Source of the DNA: Micractinium sp. NFX-FRZ
Lineage: Eukaryota > Chlorophyta > Trebouxiophyceae > Chlorellales > Chlorellaceae
NCBI GenBank assembly: GCA_029339195.1
Contig: JAPTJF010000009.1
Span: 1-64,000 of the forward strand
DNA length: 64,000 nt
Direction: 5' to 3'
Shown here: positions 1-11,700 of the stretch, in pieces
How the letters are laid out: each line of letters opens with the position of its first letter
Position numbering within the stretch: position 1 is the stretch's first letter
The notes under the pieces: model-generated
What the model saw: the letters and a program-made list of their open reading frames with translations, nothing else
What the model was told of the DNA's origin: nothing
The model's database searches: none
Translations under genes and position numbers: made by a program

Positions 1-75
<75 letters not shown>
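1..75. repeat. 75-nt homopolymer G run at window edge
   Basis: The window opens with 75 consecutive G before ordinary sequence begins. It is not a telomere-type repeat such as TTTAGGG. It most likely marks a contig end, a sequencing or assembly artefact, or a real G-tract at which assembly stopped. It cuts off the gene on the minus strand immediately to its right. Confidence 0.9.
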
Positions 76-77
<2 letters not shown>

Positions 78-147
78 TGCGCACGGGCATTACGATGCAT
101 CACAAGCAATGTGTTCCACATAAGAACGCCCAGTTGTAAATGCTTAC

Positions 148-702
148 AACCATCCCGCCGCCGCGCACCTCTGTGATCTTCTTGGGCCGCTTGGCTGCCG
201 GCTTCTTGGCGCTGCCGCCCTCGCCGTCGCCGCCCTTGGCCTTGGCAGCGGGCGCGGCCTTGGCAGCAGGCGCCTTGGCTGCAGAGGAAGGTTCAGCCAT
301 GTGTGCTGGGCCGGATGAGAGGTGCGGGATGCAATGGCAGCAACATGCAACACAAGCTGGTGCACGCAGTCCATCCGTCCTCGAACTGCTCGCACTCCGG
401 CCTGGCGCCCGCTGCCGCTGCCGCCGCCAGCTGCAGCTCTCCCGTGCATCGTCTCTGCACACCCAATCTGATTCTTAACGGTGCATCGTCCCTGCACAAC
501 CCCGGGAGCCCTGCGATCGCGGCTGCAGAGGCTGCCGATCACCTTTGGGCGTAGGCTTCTTCTTGGGCGCCGCCTTTTTCTTGGGCTTCACGTCCTCCTC
601 CTCCTCCAGCTCAAATTCGCTGCCACTGTCACCCGATGCTTCGGGCTCAAACTCGCTGGAGGGCTCGTCATCGCTCGCAACAGGTTTCCGCTTGGGCGCC
701 AT
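148..702 (-). CDS. 5' end of a charged, Lys/Ala/Glu-rich nuclear-type protein (partial)
   Basis: Two exons can be joined on the minus strand: 702-543 (start codon at 702-700) and 278-148. The donor is AAAG|GTGATC and the acceptor CTCTGCAG; the phases fit and give 97 codons with no stop. A further donor (GTAAGC) at 147 implies more exons beyond the G run at 1-75. The protein starts MAPKRKPVASDDEPSSEFEP. An acidic Ser/Glu stretch follows, then Lys/Pro and Lys/Ala-rich segments ending in AKRPKKITEV. This pattern of KRK and KPKKK basic patches next to acidic runs is common in the disordered N-termini of chromatin or DNA-binding proteins, but no domain is visible. I do not recognise the family. 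Confidence 0.5.
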
Positions 703-1955
703 GGTGCTGGATGCGCGACGATGACTGCAATGAGCTGGCGTAATGACGACGGCAATGCAAGGGAACGGCGTAGGCAATCTTCCTGAGCTCCCGACACTGC
801 TGGCAAGGCGCGAGGACCGGCTTTGACCCTCAATTGAGCATTGCGACGCCCCCTTTACAGTTTATCGGTGATCAAGACTCAGCAGCAGCATGTCTGCATG
901 CGGCAAGGGCCCAGGCGGGCCTAGGCCAGCTCCGCTGCCTCCGCCCCCGCCGCCGCTTCACGGGCCTGCATGCAGTGCTTCTCCTGTTCACCGACTGTGC
1001 TATAGGCAACAAGGTGTTGTGAAACTCATGACATAACAACAGGACTGTGGGAATTAGTGGGAGCGCGGGAGCTCTGAGCACTGGTGTTGTCGGCATGCCC
1101 AGCCGCTCATCACAACCGCTCGTACCCCTCGGTGAATAACATATGCTGCAGGCAACAGCCTATGACCAAGTGCGCCACCAGCCCCCTATCGACCCTCATA
1201 CTTTGTCTCGAATCAGCGTCAAACACTGACCAATTGTCGTCACGGGCTGCCAGCACTGCCCGTGCCGCCCTGCCATCAGTGGCCCGCTCACCTCCCCAAC
1301 AACCTTGCACACCCCTCTCTCAGCCAAAAGTGTGCTCAATGAACCTCCAGGCGCAATCGAGTTGGCGGTACATTGACAGCTGCTTGATGCATTTGAAGGG
1401 AGGTGTGGACGGTGCAGGATGGAACCTTGGCCTTCCGTGATTCCGTGAGGCTGCCGCCTCCGTAGCAGGCGCACAGTAGGCGCTGCTGCCAGAATGGCCC
1501 ATCCCGGCTGGCCCCAGGCACCTCGCTGCTGCGCAGGTCAAAGATGCTATGATTCGAGCGCATGGAAAATGTTGCTGACAAGACGCTGCGCCTGCCTGTG
1601 GGCGCATCTGATTTGGCAATGGCGCCGCTGCAGGCGGGTGGCGGCGCGTCAGACCTCTGCTCTCAATACATGTGTTTTCCGCACCATGCAGCCTTCGGCG
1701 CTGGGTATCAAGGACCTATACCGCCACTATGTTGAGATGAGAGATTTTTAAGTCGTAAAGGACAGCGCCTGGCGCCATAATGGGCGGCTCGCGCTCACTA
1801 CGCCACGCTGTGCGCGCTGCGCCCCCCCCCCCAGTCTGACCTCGATTCGAGGCTAAAGCCGCCTCTCTTTCTGCCGCGCGTGCATCCCGACCTCCCTGCC
1901 GCTTTGTCTCCTGCGTAAAACGTGGCTGTCTCTGTACAGAACTTCAGCAGCCGCC
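703..1955. other. Intergenic stretch, no gene recognised
   Basis: This 1.25 kb separates the leftward partial gene at 148-702 from the expansin gene, so it should hold two divergent promoters. Short ORFs occur on both strands, for example plus 1494-1751, whose last 22 codons follow a plausible acceptor (ATGCAG at about 1691). None has a recognisable domain or a consistent exon chain. A C10 run lies near 1824. Confidence 0.5.
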
Positions 1956-3638
1956 ATGTCTCCCCGTCTGACTGTCAACCCTGTGCTCGTGGTGGCGCTC
2001 AGCCTCCATTTGTATGCGGCTGCAGGTGCGGTCGATCAGGGCCTGCGATTAGGGAGTGGGGCGCGCTTGTGCTTCGGCTGCTTGAACAGCCGCCGTCGCG
2101 TGCGCGCAGCCGCCGCGGCCGCTGCCGAGCGCCGACGCACGCGGCGCTACCACTGAATTGCGGCAGTACGTACTTGCCCCCATGCACGCTGCCCTGAGCC
2201 CACCCTACCTTGGGTACGCTTCAGTAGAGCAGGTGCATGCTGCTGGTGGCACCTGGAAGCAGGGCTATGTCCTTCCCGCCACATGTGCGAGTCTCACTCG
2301 TGCCTCCCCCCTTACGCGCCCCTTATCCTCGCCCAACTGCCGCTTGCAGCAATGCTGCCTGCCCACCAGCCTGGCAACATCGCGCCCCGCACCGCTCCCC
2401 ATGTTTGAATGAACCACTTCTGCCTAGACGGCCCACTGCTGCCGCAGGCTGCCTCCACCTGCCAGTGGTTGTGAACTGTATGTCACTCACACCTTCCCGT
2501 CACACCCGCCCCGCTGCTTGCTTGCTGCCGCAGGCTACCGCCACCTGCTGGACACCAACGGGCCGCAGGACGTGGAGGGCTTCTACCTGAACGGACGCGC
2601 CACCTGGTTTGAGCACCCACACACGGGCAGCTGCGGCTACGGTAGGCGGGTGGCTGCAAGAGCAGGGCCGGAGGCAGGCGGGCGTGTCTGGGAGTGGGAA
2701 TGGGGATGGGAGGGCCGGGGCGCTGGTCCAATCCTCGGCTCCGTGGCCCACCCTCTTTCTTTGATCTCTTCGTGACCCATACCCACTCTGACATGCACCT
2801 TTACGGCATGCTTCACCCGCGGTCGCCGTCATGTCACCCCGACGGCTCCCAGGTTGGGCTTTTCGCTGCGGCCGCCAAGCGCCCGGCAAGCTGCCCTCCC
2901 TGACACATGTTTGACCCACGCTCCTCCCCGTGGGGTGCAGGCAAGCTGGATGGCTACCAGTTTGGGCGGGCCCCATCCCGTGCTGTGACACCCGCGTTCT
3001 CGTTTGCCGTGCTCCTGCTATGGTGCAGGGAAACCTGACTGCTACTATTTTGGGCGGGCCGCTGCGTCTGCCCCATCCCCAGCTACTTGCCCCGCTGTGA
3101 CACCCGTGTTCTTGTTTGCCATGCTCCTGCCATGATGCAGGCAAGCTGGATGGCTACCAGTTCGGGCGGGACGCTGTGGCCGCTATGCCCGACGTAAATC
3201 CGGACTACAAGGCCGGCGCCTGCGGGCGGTGCTACGAGGTCAAGGTGTGCTTTGGGTGAGGGCTGTAGAGGGAGGGGGGAGGGGGCTTGGTGGGGTGTGG
3301 GGGATGGGTGACGTGCCCGCACTTGTTGGAGCAGTGCTTGTGCAGCAGGCGGTGCTTGCAGTACAAGTGACGGTGCAGCACTGCTGCACGCTGCTGCAGC
3401 TGCCACGTCACCCTGCCAGCCCGCCTGTCTGTCTGCCTGCATCAAAGCACCACTGCCTCCTTGCTCGAGTCAACCTCATTTTATGTGCCGTCACCCCTAA
3501 ATGTGCTGCAGTGCCGTGGCATTCGGGCGCTCAGGTGAGCGGGGGGGGTGCCCGCTGGCCTTCTCAGCCCGCCTGCCTGCCTGCCCGGCAGCCTCTTTGC
3601 CTGCCTGCTCATGCCTGCTGTGGACAGCAGCATGCACG

Positions 3639-3670
<32 letters not shown>

Positions 3671-5853
3671 CGCCTGCTGGTCTCCAGAGCTCGCATGTGC
3701 GCCGTGCACGCATCCCCACCGCCCCACACTGCATGTCTCACCAGCTGAGCACGCCGCTGACCGCATCGCCCACCTTCCTGTTCACCCCTTTTATAACAAC
3801 AACTGTGCAGTGCCGACGGCTCTGTGGACCTGGACCGGAGTGACGCCTGCTACGACACCACCACCCGCGTGATTGTGCGCATCGTCGACACCTGCCCCTG
3901 CCAGGGCAACGAAAAGTGGTGCTGCGGCGACGCCGGCCTCGTCCACTTCGACCTGAGGTGCGCGGGGCGGGCAACCCGTGCAGGCCAAAAGCTAGCAAGT
4001 TCCTGCTGTTGCGGCGAACTGAGAGCAAGGAACTGTACCTGCCGGGGAACTGATTGTGACTGACTGGCTTGGGGGTGAGGCAGGGACCCTTGCCTGGTGA
4101 CCAGGCCCCGGCAATTGCCAAAGCGGACTGGTGCTGGGCGACGCCGGGGCCTGCCTGCCTGCTCTCCCTACCTGCTGCCGCCTTGCCCTTCCCCTGCAAC
4201 GGCGCCTTTACCCGCCTGGCCTGCAAGGGCAAGGCACTGCGCTGAGCCTGCTGCCCCCACCCGCTGCCCCCCTTCTGGCGCGCCTCCCTGCAGCGACGGC
4301 GCCTTTGCCCGGCTGCTCCCCCAGGGGAAGGGCATGGGCATGGCTGTCGGCCCTTTCGCAACACTTGCAGGTGCCTCACTTCTCAGCCATTCTCTCCACT
4401 CCCTGCCCTGCAGCGACGGCGCCTTTGCCCGGCTGGCGCCCCAGGGCAAGGGCATCATTGGGCTGGCCTGGCGCCCAATCCCTTGTGAGGCCGCTGGCAA
4501 CTCGACTGTGACCGAGCAGGAGTGGCAGCAGATGGAGCAGGCGATTGGTGAGTGTACTGCGAAAAGCTTAAAGTTTATGCTAGCTTGTAAGAACGCCAAA
4601 ACAGTCAATGGCTTCCCACTACTTGAAACAGTTAATGGCTTCCTACTACTTGAGTAGTAGGAGCGAATGACTGTTACGTGGGATTGCTAGGCATGTAGCC
4701 ATGCATCGTGCTGCTGTGCTGCAACCAGATGCTGTGTGGCAGCGAAGGGAAGCAGGGCATGGGGAGTTCTAGATGAATAATGGGTGTAGGAAGGCTGGTG
4801 TGTTCGCGCTGACCTCTCGACGCGCTGCCCCCGCTCCCCCTCCCGCCCCTTCAAACCTCTGCAGCCGCGGGTGCCAGCCTGGAGGTGTTCACTGGCGGCG
4901 AGCTGGGCCAGGGCTGGAAGAAGACGGTGGGTGGGGTGGGGTGGGTGGGGTGGGGTGATTGGGAAAGTGGGTGGGCGGGTGGGTGTGGAGGAGGGCGGCG
5001 GGCGGGCGAGCGGAAGCACAAGTTGCCTGCTGGCCTTCCCCGGTCCGCACTCCCTGTGCTCGACGGCTGCACGGTGCCCAGCCCGTATCCTTGCTGCCTG
5101 TGCTTGGCATCTGCTGTTCAGCAGTCGCGTGCCAGCGGCACCACCTGTGCCTCATGAACAAATGTTGCCACTGTGGAACCCACCCACCCACCCACCATCC
5201 CACCGATGCAAGGTGACGCGCTGCAGGCAGTGGCCATGCCGACAGAATGCGCTGCAGCAGCCGCTCACACGCCCCCTATGCACCACCCCCCAACGTGTTG
5301 CAGGTGTATGGTGACGACCTGAAGGCGATGTACACTTACAACAACTCACTGGTGCCTGTGGGAGACGGCGACCGGGCGCTGTGCACCAGTGAGCGTTTTT
5401 GCAACGGGACTGGGGTTGCGTGTCAGAGGCCTGATCTATCTTGTTGGGCTGCGGTCGTGGGCTGACGCCTGCTGCCCGCCCTGCTTGGCTCAGGGCTGCT
5501 GCCCGCCTGCCGAGCGTCCGCTGCGGGCTGTGCTGCGCACCCGCCGGATGCCTTGCCGTGGCAGCAGCCGACCCAGAGTCAACTGTCCGCCCGCACGCGC
5601 ACCCATTCACCCGCCAACCCGCCAACAACCCTCCCCCCCCGCCTGCAGCTGTGGGGCAGTACGGCGGCTTTGACTTCCACACCCACGCCCCCTCCACCTC
5701 CGTTTTTGAGAACGCCGAAGCTGTGGAATACTGGGTGCGCCCCCGCTGCCGCTCCCATGCCTGCAAGTGCTGCCAGCTGCTCTGCCTCTACTGCTCGACG
5801 CTTCTGCTGCTGCTGCTGCCGCCAGCTGCTGCTGCTGCTGCCCACTCACTGAG

Positions 5854-5892
<39 letters not shown>

Positions 5893-7619
5893 GTCGCTGC
5901 CAGCACCCACAGGCACCTACAGCAGGCGTTTGTTGCTGTGACTGACGCGTCCACCATGCCTTTATGTGTGTGCAGGTGCGCTCCCCCCAGGATGGCGGCA
6001 GCGTGGGAGACCTTGTGATGCGGCTGGGCAGCATCCAGGGGGTAAGGCGGGGGCGCCAGGCTTGCCAACCTGTGCGTCTATTACAAGGGGTGGAGGTGGG
6101 GGTGGGGACGCCTGCACTGCCAACCCTGTGCGCCTGCATGGGCAAGGCAGCAGGTCGAGAGCTGCGAAGGGCGGCCGCCAATACTTTGCAGCTGCATCTA
6201 TCAGCTGTGCAGGCAAGGTTGCACGCACGCACGCACTGAGGCTGCCCGAAGCCGCGTCTCACGTTTCCTGCCTCCCACCCCCTCTGCCCTGCAGCGCACG
6301 TGCGTCAAGGAGCTCAGCGTGGCGTCCGGCGTCACCCAGGTCTGTGGCAGCTTGGTTGCGGCAGCAGAGGTGCAGCAACAGCGCTCGGAAGGGGGTCTAT
6401 GCTGCACTCCGCGGGGCTGCTTGTGCAGGGCAGCACTGTATGAGCATCGCACACATGTGCCGGCAGCTGCCTCTGTGCCTGAGCTATGCTACGCACGCAC
6501 ACACGGCCGGCCTGGGCGTGCCTTCACTGCCCTTAGCTCGAGCGTGATTTTCAAGATGTCCAGGCCCGCACGCGCCGCCCGCTAGCCAGCTCCGCCACTC
6601 CCTCCTGCTGCCTTCCCCACGCTGATGACCTGTCTCACGGCTGTCTCCTGCTGCCTCTTCCACACACTGCTGCCCTGCCTCACGGCTGCCTCCTGTTGCC
6701 TCTTCCACACGCTGCTGGCTGTCTCACGGCTGCCTGCCTCACCCTCCTCATCGCTGTTCTCCTCCTTGTGCAACGACATGTGCAGGACTCTGCGGATGGC
6801 TGGACGCGTGTGTACCACCCCATCAGTGCGTTTGAGTGCGTCAACAAGGGGGACTATGGGGCAACCCCCAGTGAGATCAACCGCATGCAGTGGTGAGTGA
6901 TTAGGTGACGTCGTTTGGTTGATTGCAGTGCAGTACACCTTTGCAGAGCTGGGCTGGCGAGGTGGGGCTTGGGCTGGCAGTGCTTAGCTTACCAGGTCAA
7001 AGGCATGCTTAAAGGCTACGGGGTTGACACCGACAACAAGGTGACTCTCTGCTGACTTGTGCGCATGTACGGTCTATGGCGCCCAGGTGCCCGGCACATC
7101 CCTGCACACTGGCCACCACAGCCTCATAGTTGCAAAAGGCACGCTTGCCCGCCCAGCGGCCTGTGTCAACACACTCGTACCTTGCACAGTGCCAGTTGCC
7201 ATGGCAGCCTGTCGTTCACCGCCCTGCTCCGTCTCTCACGCTGGGCATGCTGTGCTGCAGGGAGAACAAGAACCCTGGCAAGCAGAGCATTTGCGTCAAG
7301 GATGTCAAGGCAAGCGCGGGGTGGGGGCTGGGGGTGGGCTGTAAGGGTGCACTCAGCCAGTCTGCCGCCCCTCCACGTTCGCCCTTGTGTCGTTCACACT
7401 TAGTCTTTGGGAAGGGCTGGCAAAGAGGGTGCATTGTTCTGCAGACGCTGTAGGTCACTCGGCCGGCGCCAGCGCTCTGGAACGCACGCCCGGCGCTGCC
7501 TTGCCGGCACCTGCACAGCTGTCAATGGCGGCCTTGCGTTCATCCCGCCATGATGCCTCCTGCAGATCGTCCCCCGTGTGGCGAGCTTCTCCGAGAAGCC
7601 TGCCGCGGGCCGGCGCTGA
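1956..7619 (+). CDS. Secreted expansin-like protein (DPBB domain plus C-terminal beta-sandwich-like region)
   Basis: Fourteen exons join in phase to 379 aa: 1956-2025, 2534-2641, 3141-3244, 3512-3534, 3811-3957, 4414-4547, 4865-4926, 5304-5388, 5649-5734, 5976-6041, 6295-6339, 6786-6892, 7261-7309 and 7566-7619. The first exon is a signal peptide (MSPRLTVNPVLVVALSLHLY). The six-stranded double-psi barrel typical of expansins is marked by SCGYG, GACGRCYEVKC, VRIVDTCPC and HFDLSDGAFARLAPQGKG. Expansins loosen wall polysaccharides without hydrolysis. Plant expansins are about 250 aa; here an extra C-terminal region (VEYW, CVKEL, GWTRVYHPIS, NRMQWENKNPG, CVKDVKIV) resembles a beta-sandwich carbohydrate-binding module. 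The last intron has a GC donor (AAG|GCAAGC, 7310). Exons 3 and 6 are preceded by decayed copies of themselves. The small exon 4 (23 nt) is the least certain. Confidence 0.87.
2941..3170 (+). repeat. Triplicated acceptor/exon-3 start in expansin intron 2
   Basis: Three copies of an acceptor plus the first roughly 30 nt of exon 3 (GCAAGCTGGATGGCTACCAG and following) start at 2941, 3029 and 3141. Copies 1 and 3 differ by one base over that 30 nt; copy 2 is more diverged. The intervening intron sequence (TGTGACACCCG... GCTCCTGC) is duplicated too. Only the 3141 copy continues into the conserved coding sequence, so the others are read as decayed duplicates. Confidence 0.85.
4196..4452 (+). repeat. 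Triplicated acceptor/exon-6 start in expansin intron 5
   Basis: The segment CGACGGCGCCTTTGCCCGGCTG after a CTGCAG acceptor occurs at about 4290 and at the real exon 6 (4414). A more diverged copy lies at about 4196. The middle copy can be read for about 25 codons before leaving the expansin frame, so a cryptic acceptor is available. Confidence 0.8.
5803..5890. repeat. (CTG)n microsatellite in expansin intron 9
   Basis: Interrupted CTG repeats fill much of the intron between exons 9 and 10. They account for the poly-Leu, poly-Ala and poly-Gln ORFs on both strands there. Confidence 0.9.
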
Positions 7620-8722
7620 GCCAGCATTCAAGCGCCGTGCTCTCCCACCTCCTTTGCCGCTGCGTGGCGGCTGCAGCAGTCAAACCAGCTGGTGCTCTTG
7701 GTGCGCCAGCTGTCAGCTTGAAGCTGCACTGCTGACTCAGAAGGGGCCATGCGGCATTACCCATCACTGGCGCGTGCTCTTCAGCACAGCAAATGTAGCA
7801 CCTCTCTTCGTGTTGTTGCATTCAACCACACTCAGCCTGAATATCTTCTTTCTCTCCTGCCTGCCCTGTCCCCAAGTAATCCCAACTGCCGGCAGTGAGG
7901 GCCACCATGCCTTCTGGCACCCAGCATGCACGCCACTCGCCCATTTTTTACCTTCCATGCCTTGCGTCGGGTGCCTGACCTGTCTCCTCTAGCTGGGTCT
8001 TGGTGTCTACGCGAATGCAGCTGCATCCACCCCCACTCTGCTGGTCCCCGGATTTTCAACCAGCAATGCAGCGACTTGCCCAACCCTCCACCCCATGTGC
8101 ACTGGTTCCCACCCACCACACCTACCTACCTACCTACCTACCCACCTCTTCCCGCCCATTCTCTAGATCATTTGATGAGCCGCTTTTCATTGTTCCCTGA
8201 TCGAGCAGGGCCTTTTCGCCTGTAGCACTCGTTTCAAACTACTGTGTGCAAGGCAGAGAGGTGGCAGAGAGACGGCTGAGTGCTAGCTAGCACCCTGCGC
8301 CCAGCGGCCCGCCAAACACCGCACCAACTGGGCACCCAAAGAGGCAGCTGCGGGGCCACGCTAGCCGTTTGCGCAGCGCAACGGCAGCAGCCCTGCCCTG
8401 CACACCCACGGGCTCCACAGCTGACCGACCGCCACGGCCCCAGGGCGCGGCGGGCGGCAGGGCGGGGAGTGCCGGCGGGCGCTGAAGGGCGGGGAGGGCC
8501 GACAGGAATGCTCCCCCTTCTAGCCAACAGGTGCCGCAGCTTGCCTCTGCTGCCGAAACGCGTTGTGGAATGAATCAATCACTCAATGACAATGGAAGCG
8601 AGGGCGTCAGCCCTCGGGAACTCCGGGCACCACCGCTGGCAAAGCACGAGAGGCTTGACCCTCGGTCACATCGGCGCTTTTTTTCGGACTGCTTGGCGAT
8701 CGCGGCTCAGCGCCAGGACGCC
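7620..8722. other. Intergenic: expansin 3' region and sulfotransferase promoter
   Basis: No gene seen. A (TACC)n tract lies near 8124-8145. The reading frame of the sulfotransferase first exon is open upstream to an ATG at 8531, so a longer N-terminus cannot be excluded. Confidence 0.5.
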
Positions 8723-11700
8723 ATGCATGCACGGGCCCGAGGGGGCCTGCCACGGCCCCCTGCTGCCTCTGCCGCCACCGCCGCCCGCCTGCGGCGCTCC
8801 CCTTGCTGGCCGGCCGTTCTGTTATTCGCCGCTGTCGTGTGCATCGCCATTGGGCGCCGGGTACTAGAGGAGCACGGCAAGGCAGGCAACAACAGGGGAG
8901 CGCCGGACAGCGACCACGTCCGCGCTGCCAGGCGCGCGGCACCGCTCGCCCCCCCCACCGCTGTTGATCTTCATCAGGCGTCTGCCGAGGGCCAGCCCTC
9001 CCTGAGTGCGCCCCCAGCCTCCACCCAGCCAACCCACAACTTCCTCATCTTCTTCAGCGGTCACCAGGCGCGTGCTGCTTGGCCACTGATCAGCACCGTC
9101 CTCCCTGCCCTTTTCTGCTTGGTTTGGCCAGCTCACCTGCCCGCTGCCCCAACTGCCCCCAACCACCTGCTGTGTGGCCCACCTGCCATGTCTCCACGGT
9201 AAGGGCCAGCTGCGCGCTATCTGGCCCACCCAACATATGGCCCTGCCCCACCTGCAGGGGTCATCTGCCCTGGCAGACATGCTGGCCTCGCACCCATCCG
9301 TTTTTGTTCCCGGTTTTGAGCCTTTGGACCTCCCTGGCCTCACCCCCGCCCACAAAATGGCCTTCCTCGACGCAACCTTCTCCTTCCCGCCTCCCGGCGC
9401 CGACGCAGCGGCCTGGGCTCGCTGGCGCGCCGCGCTGCTGCCGCCAGTTGCGGGGCTGCGCGTCGACCGGCAGCAGCTGCGCCAGCTGGCAGACCGCCAG
9501 CTGGCAGGCAAGACTGTTGCGGGGCTCAAGATGAGGCCCTACCCGGTGACAGCTCAGGCGGACGATAGGGAGAGCAGCAGCACTGAAGAGGCCGCCAGCA
9601 GCAGCGGTGGCAGCATTGGTAGTGAAGGAGTCGAGGGAGGACATAGCTTGGATGATGCGGGTGCCGCTGCTGGTACCGCTGCTACTGCCAGCAACGGCAG
9701 CAGGCCAGGGGGGCACACGGCGATGAGTGGCCTGGAGCCGGCAGCGGTCAGGGAGCTGCTGCGCCGGCACAACGTGTCGGTGCTGCTGACACTCCGCAGG
9801 AACACGCTGAAAGAGGCGCTGTCTTGGTACAAGGCCCGGGAACTGGGCGTGAGCCAGTTCAGCAGCTTGAGGGCAAGCAAAGCCGGCAGCAGCGGCGGTA
9901 TCACAGGCGGCAACGCTGGCGGGGCAAGAGATGGGACCACATCACGCACAGCGCAGGGCGGTACTGGCACAGCCCGGCGACTGCAGCGCCAGCAGGAGCC
10001 CGGCGCCAGCGGCCACAGCTCAGCAATTACTGGTTCCTCTGGCACTGCCTCCGCTACCGCTACTGCGGCTGCACAGGAGGGCGGCACGAAGCTGCGGGCA
10101 GACATTCCTCGGGTGCTGCGCTGGCTGGCCTACACGGAGCGGGTGAACGCACAGCTGCACGAGGCGGCAGCCTTTTTTGGCCGTCCCACCCTCACCATAT
10201 GGTATGAGGACTTCCTTTCCGACCCATTGCGGGTGGCACAGCAGGCAGCGGCATTCATTGGCGTTCCTGGGGCAGCAGCAGACGGCGGCAGTGGACGGGG
10301 AGGCAGCGGCAGAGGTGGCAGCACTGGCAGCGCTGCGGCGTCTGTTACAGAGGCAGCGAGCGGCGGGCTGCAGCTGTCCAGCAAGTTCAAGAAGGCCGGG
10401 CCTGACGAGATTGAGGACTGGCTGGAGAACTATGGGGTGAGAGGCCGGCGTGAGGGAGGGTTGTGCCAGCTGCATGTCCTGCTGTGTCCATGCTGTGTGA
10501 GCACAGGGTGAGCACACGGATGTGCGTTTGTTTGTGTGTGTGTGTGTATGTATGTGTGCGTAACCAGGTTGGCAGGCGGGCTGCTTGGCAGGCAGGAATC
10601 TGGAAAGTAAGCAGCTGGGTGCATGACATTCAGCACACTCCTGTGCTATTTAATGGGCGCACCCTGAGCTTGGGAGGAATGTCCGTCCCTTGGCGCTTGC
10701 AGGAGCTGTGTGCCGCTCTGGAGGGCACCCCTCACTACCAGCACCTGAACGCCGCTGCCTGCCCTGCACCGGGCTCGAACACCAACGGCTCAAGCCCTGG
10801 CATTAGCAATGGTAGTGGCGGCAGCAGCGGCAGCAGTGGTGGTCGCAGCGGCAGCAGTGGCCACAGCGGCAGCAGCAGCGGCAGCGGCAGCGGCGGCAGC
10901 AGCGGCAGCATTGGTAAAGGAGCACAACGCCCCTTGATTGCACAGCCAGCCCAGCCGGCGCAGCAGCAGCTGCTAGACAACTGGTGCGTGCCAGCAGACA
11001 AGGCGGCCAGCGGCTGGGCGGGGCTGAGCGATGCGGCCTGCATGCAGCGCTTCCGGGCGCGGCAGGATGTGGCGGTGGTGGCGGTGCGCAACGGCACCGG
11101 CACCTTGCTTTTTAAGCACGTGCACAAGGTGGGAGCGCAGGGCGGGAGGTGCCATGCCAGGGTCTGCGTGCCTCGGGGGCAGGGCCGCCTGTGTAACTGT
11201 CGCTATTGAATGTGTGCTGGGGATGGGGGATTACTAAGGGGAGAGAGGATCTGATTTTTTTGCTCAGTGATACCTTTGTTCAACCCTTCCCCCCACCCCT
11301 CCCACCCTGCTCACCACGCCGCCCCAGCCTGTCCTGCCAGGCTGGCGGCAGCACGCTGTGCCAGCTGGCGATGCGCAACATGGTGGCCGAGTCGCCGGCT
11401 CTCCCTTTCCGCAGCGACTGGGACACGAATTGCGTGCCTTTTGAGGCCTTCCTGGGCCCCCACCCCGCTGTGGGCAGCGGCGGCGCACGCTCCCTAGAGC
11501 AGGCGGCACAGACGGGCGGGGCGGAAGCTGGTGAGGGTGCCTCCCCACCTCCCCTGGTCAACGCCAGCGCGGACGAGCCAGCTGGCAGTGGTGCTGCAGC
11601 AGCGCATGGCAGCCCCCGCCGGCGCTTGCAGGCCAATTGGCTGGGGGGCGCCTGCTGGCTGGGCTTCCTCACGCCGCCGCAGCTGCGCGCGCTGCCCCAC

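Noticed and set aside
1..75. Telomere
   Set aside because: A homopolymer G run is not a TTTAGGG-type repeat.
1494..1751. 85-codon plus-strand ORF upstream of the expansin
   Set aside because: Its last codons look mildly coding-like, but no family, start context or partner exon could be supported.
3630..3670. (TGCC)n tracts here and at 27412-27450 as CRISPR or structured arrays
   Set aside because: They are simple tetranucleotide microsatellites without spacers, in a eukaryotic genome.
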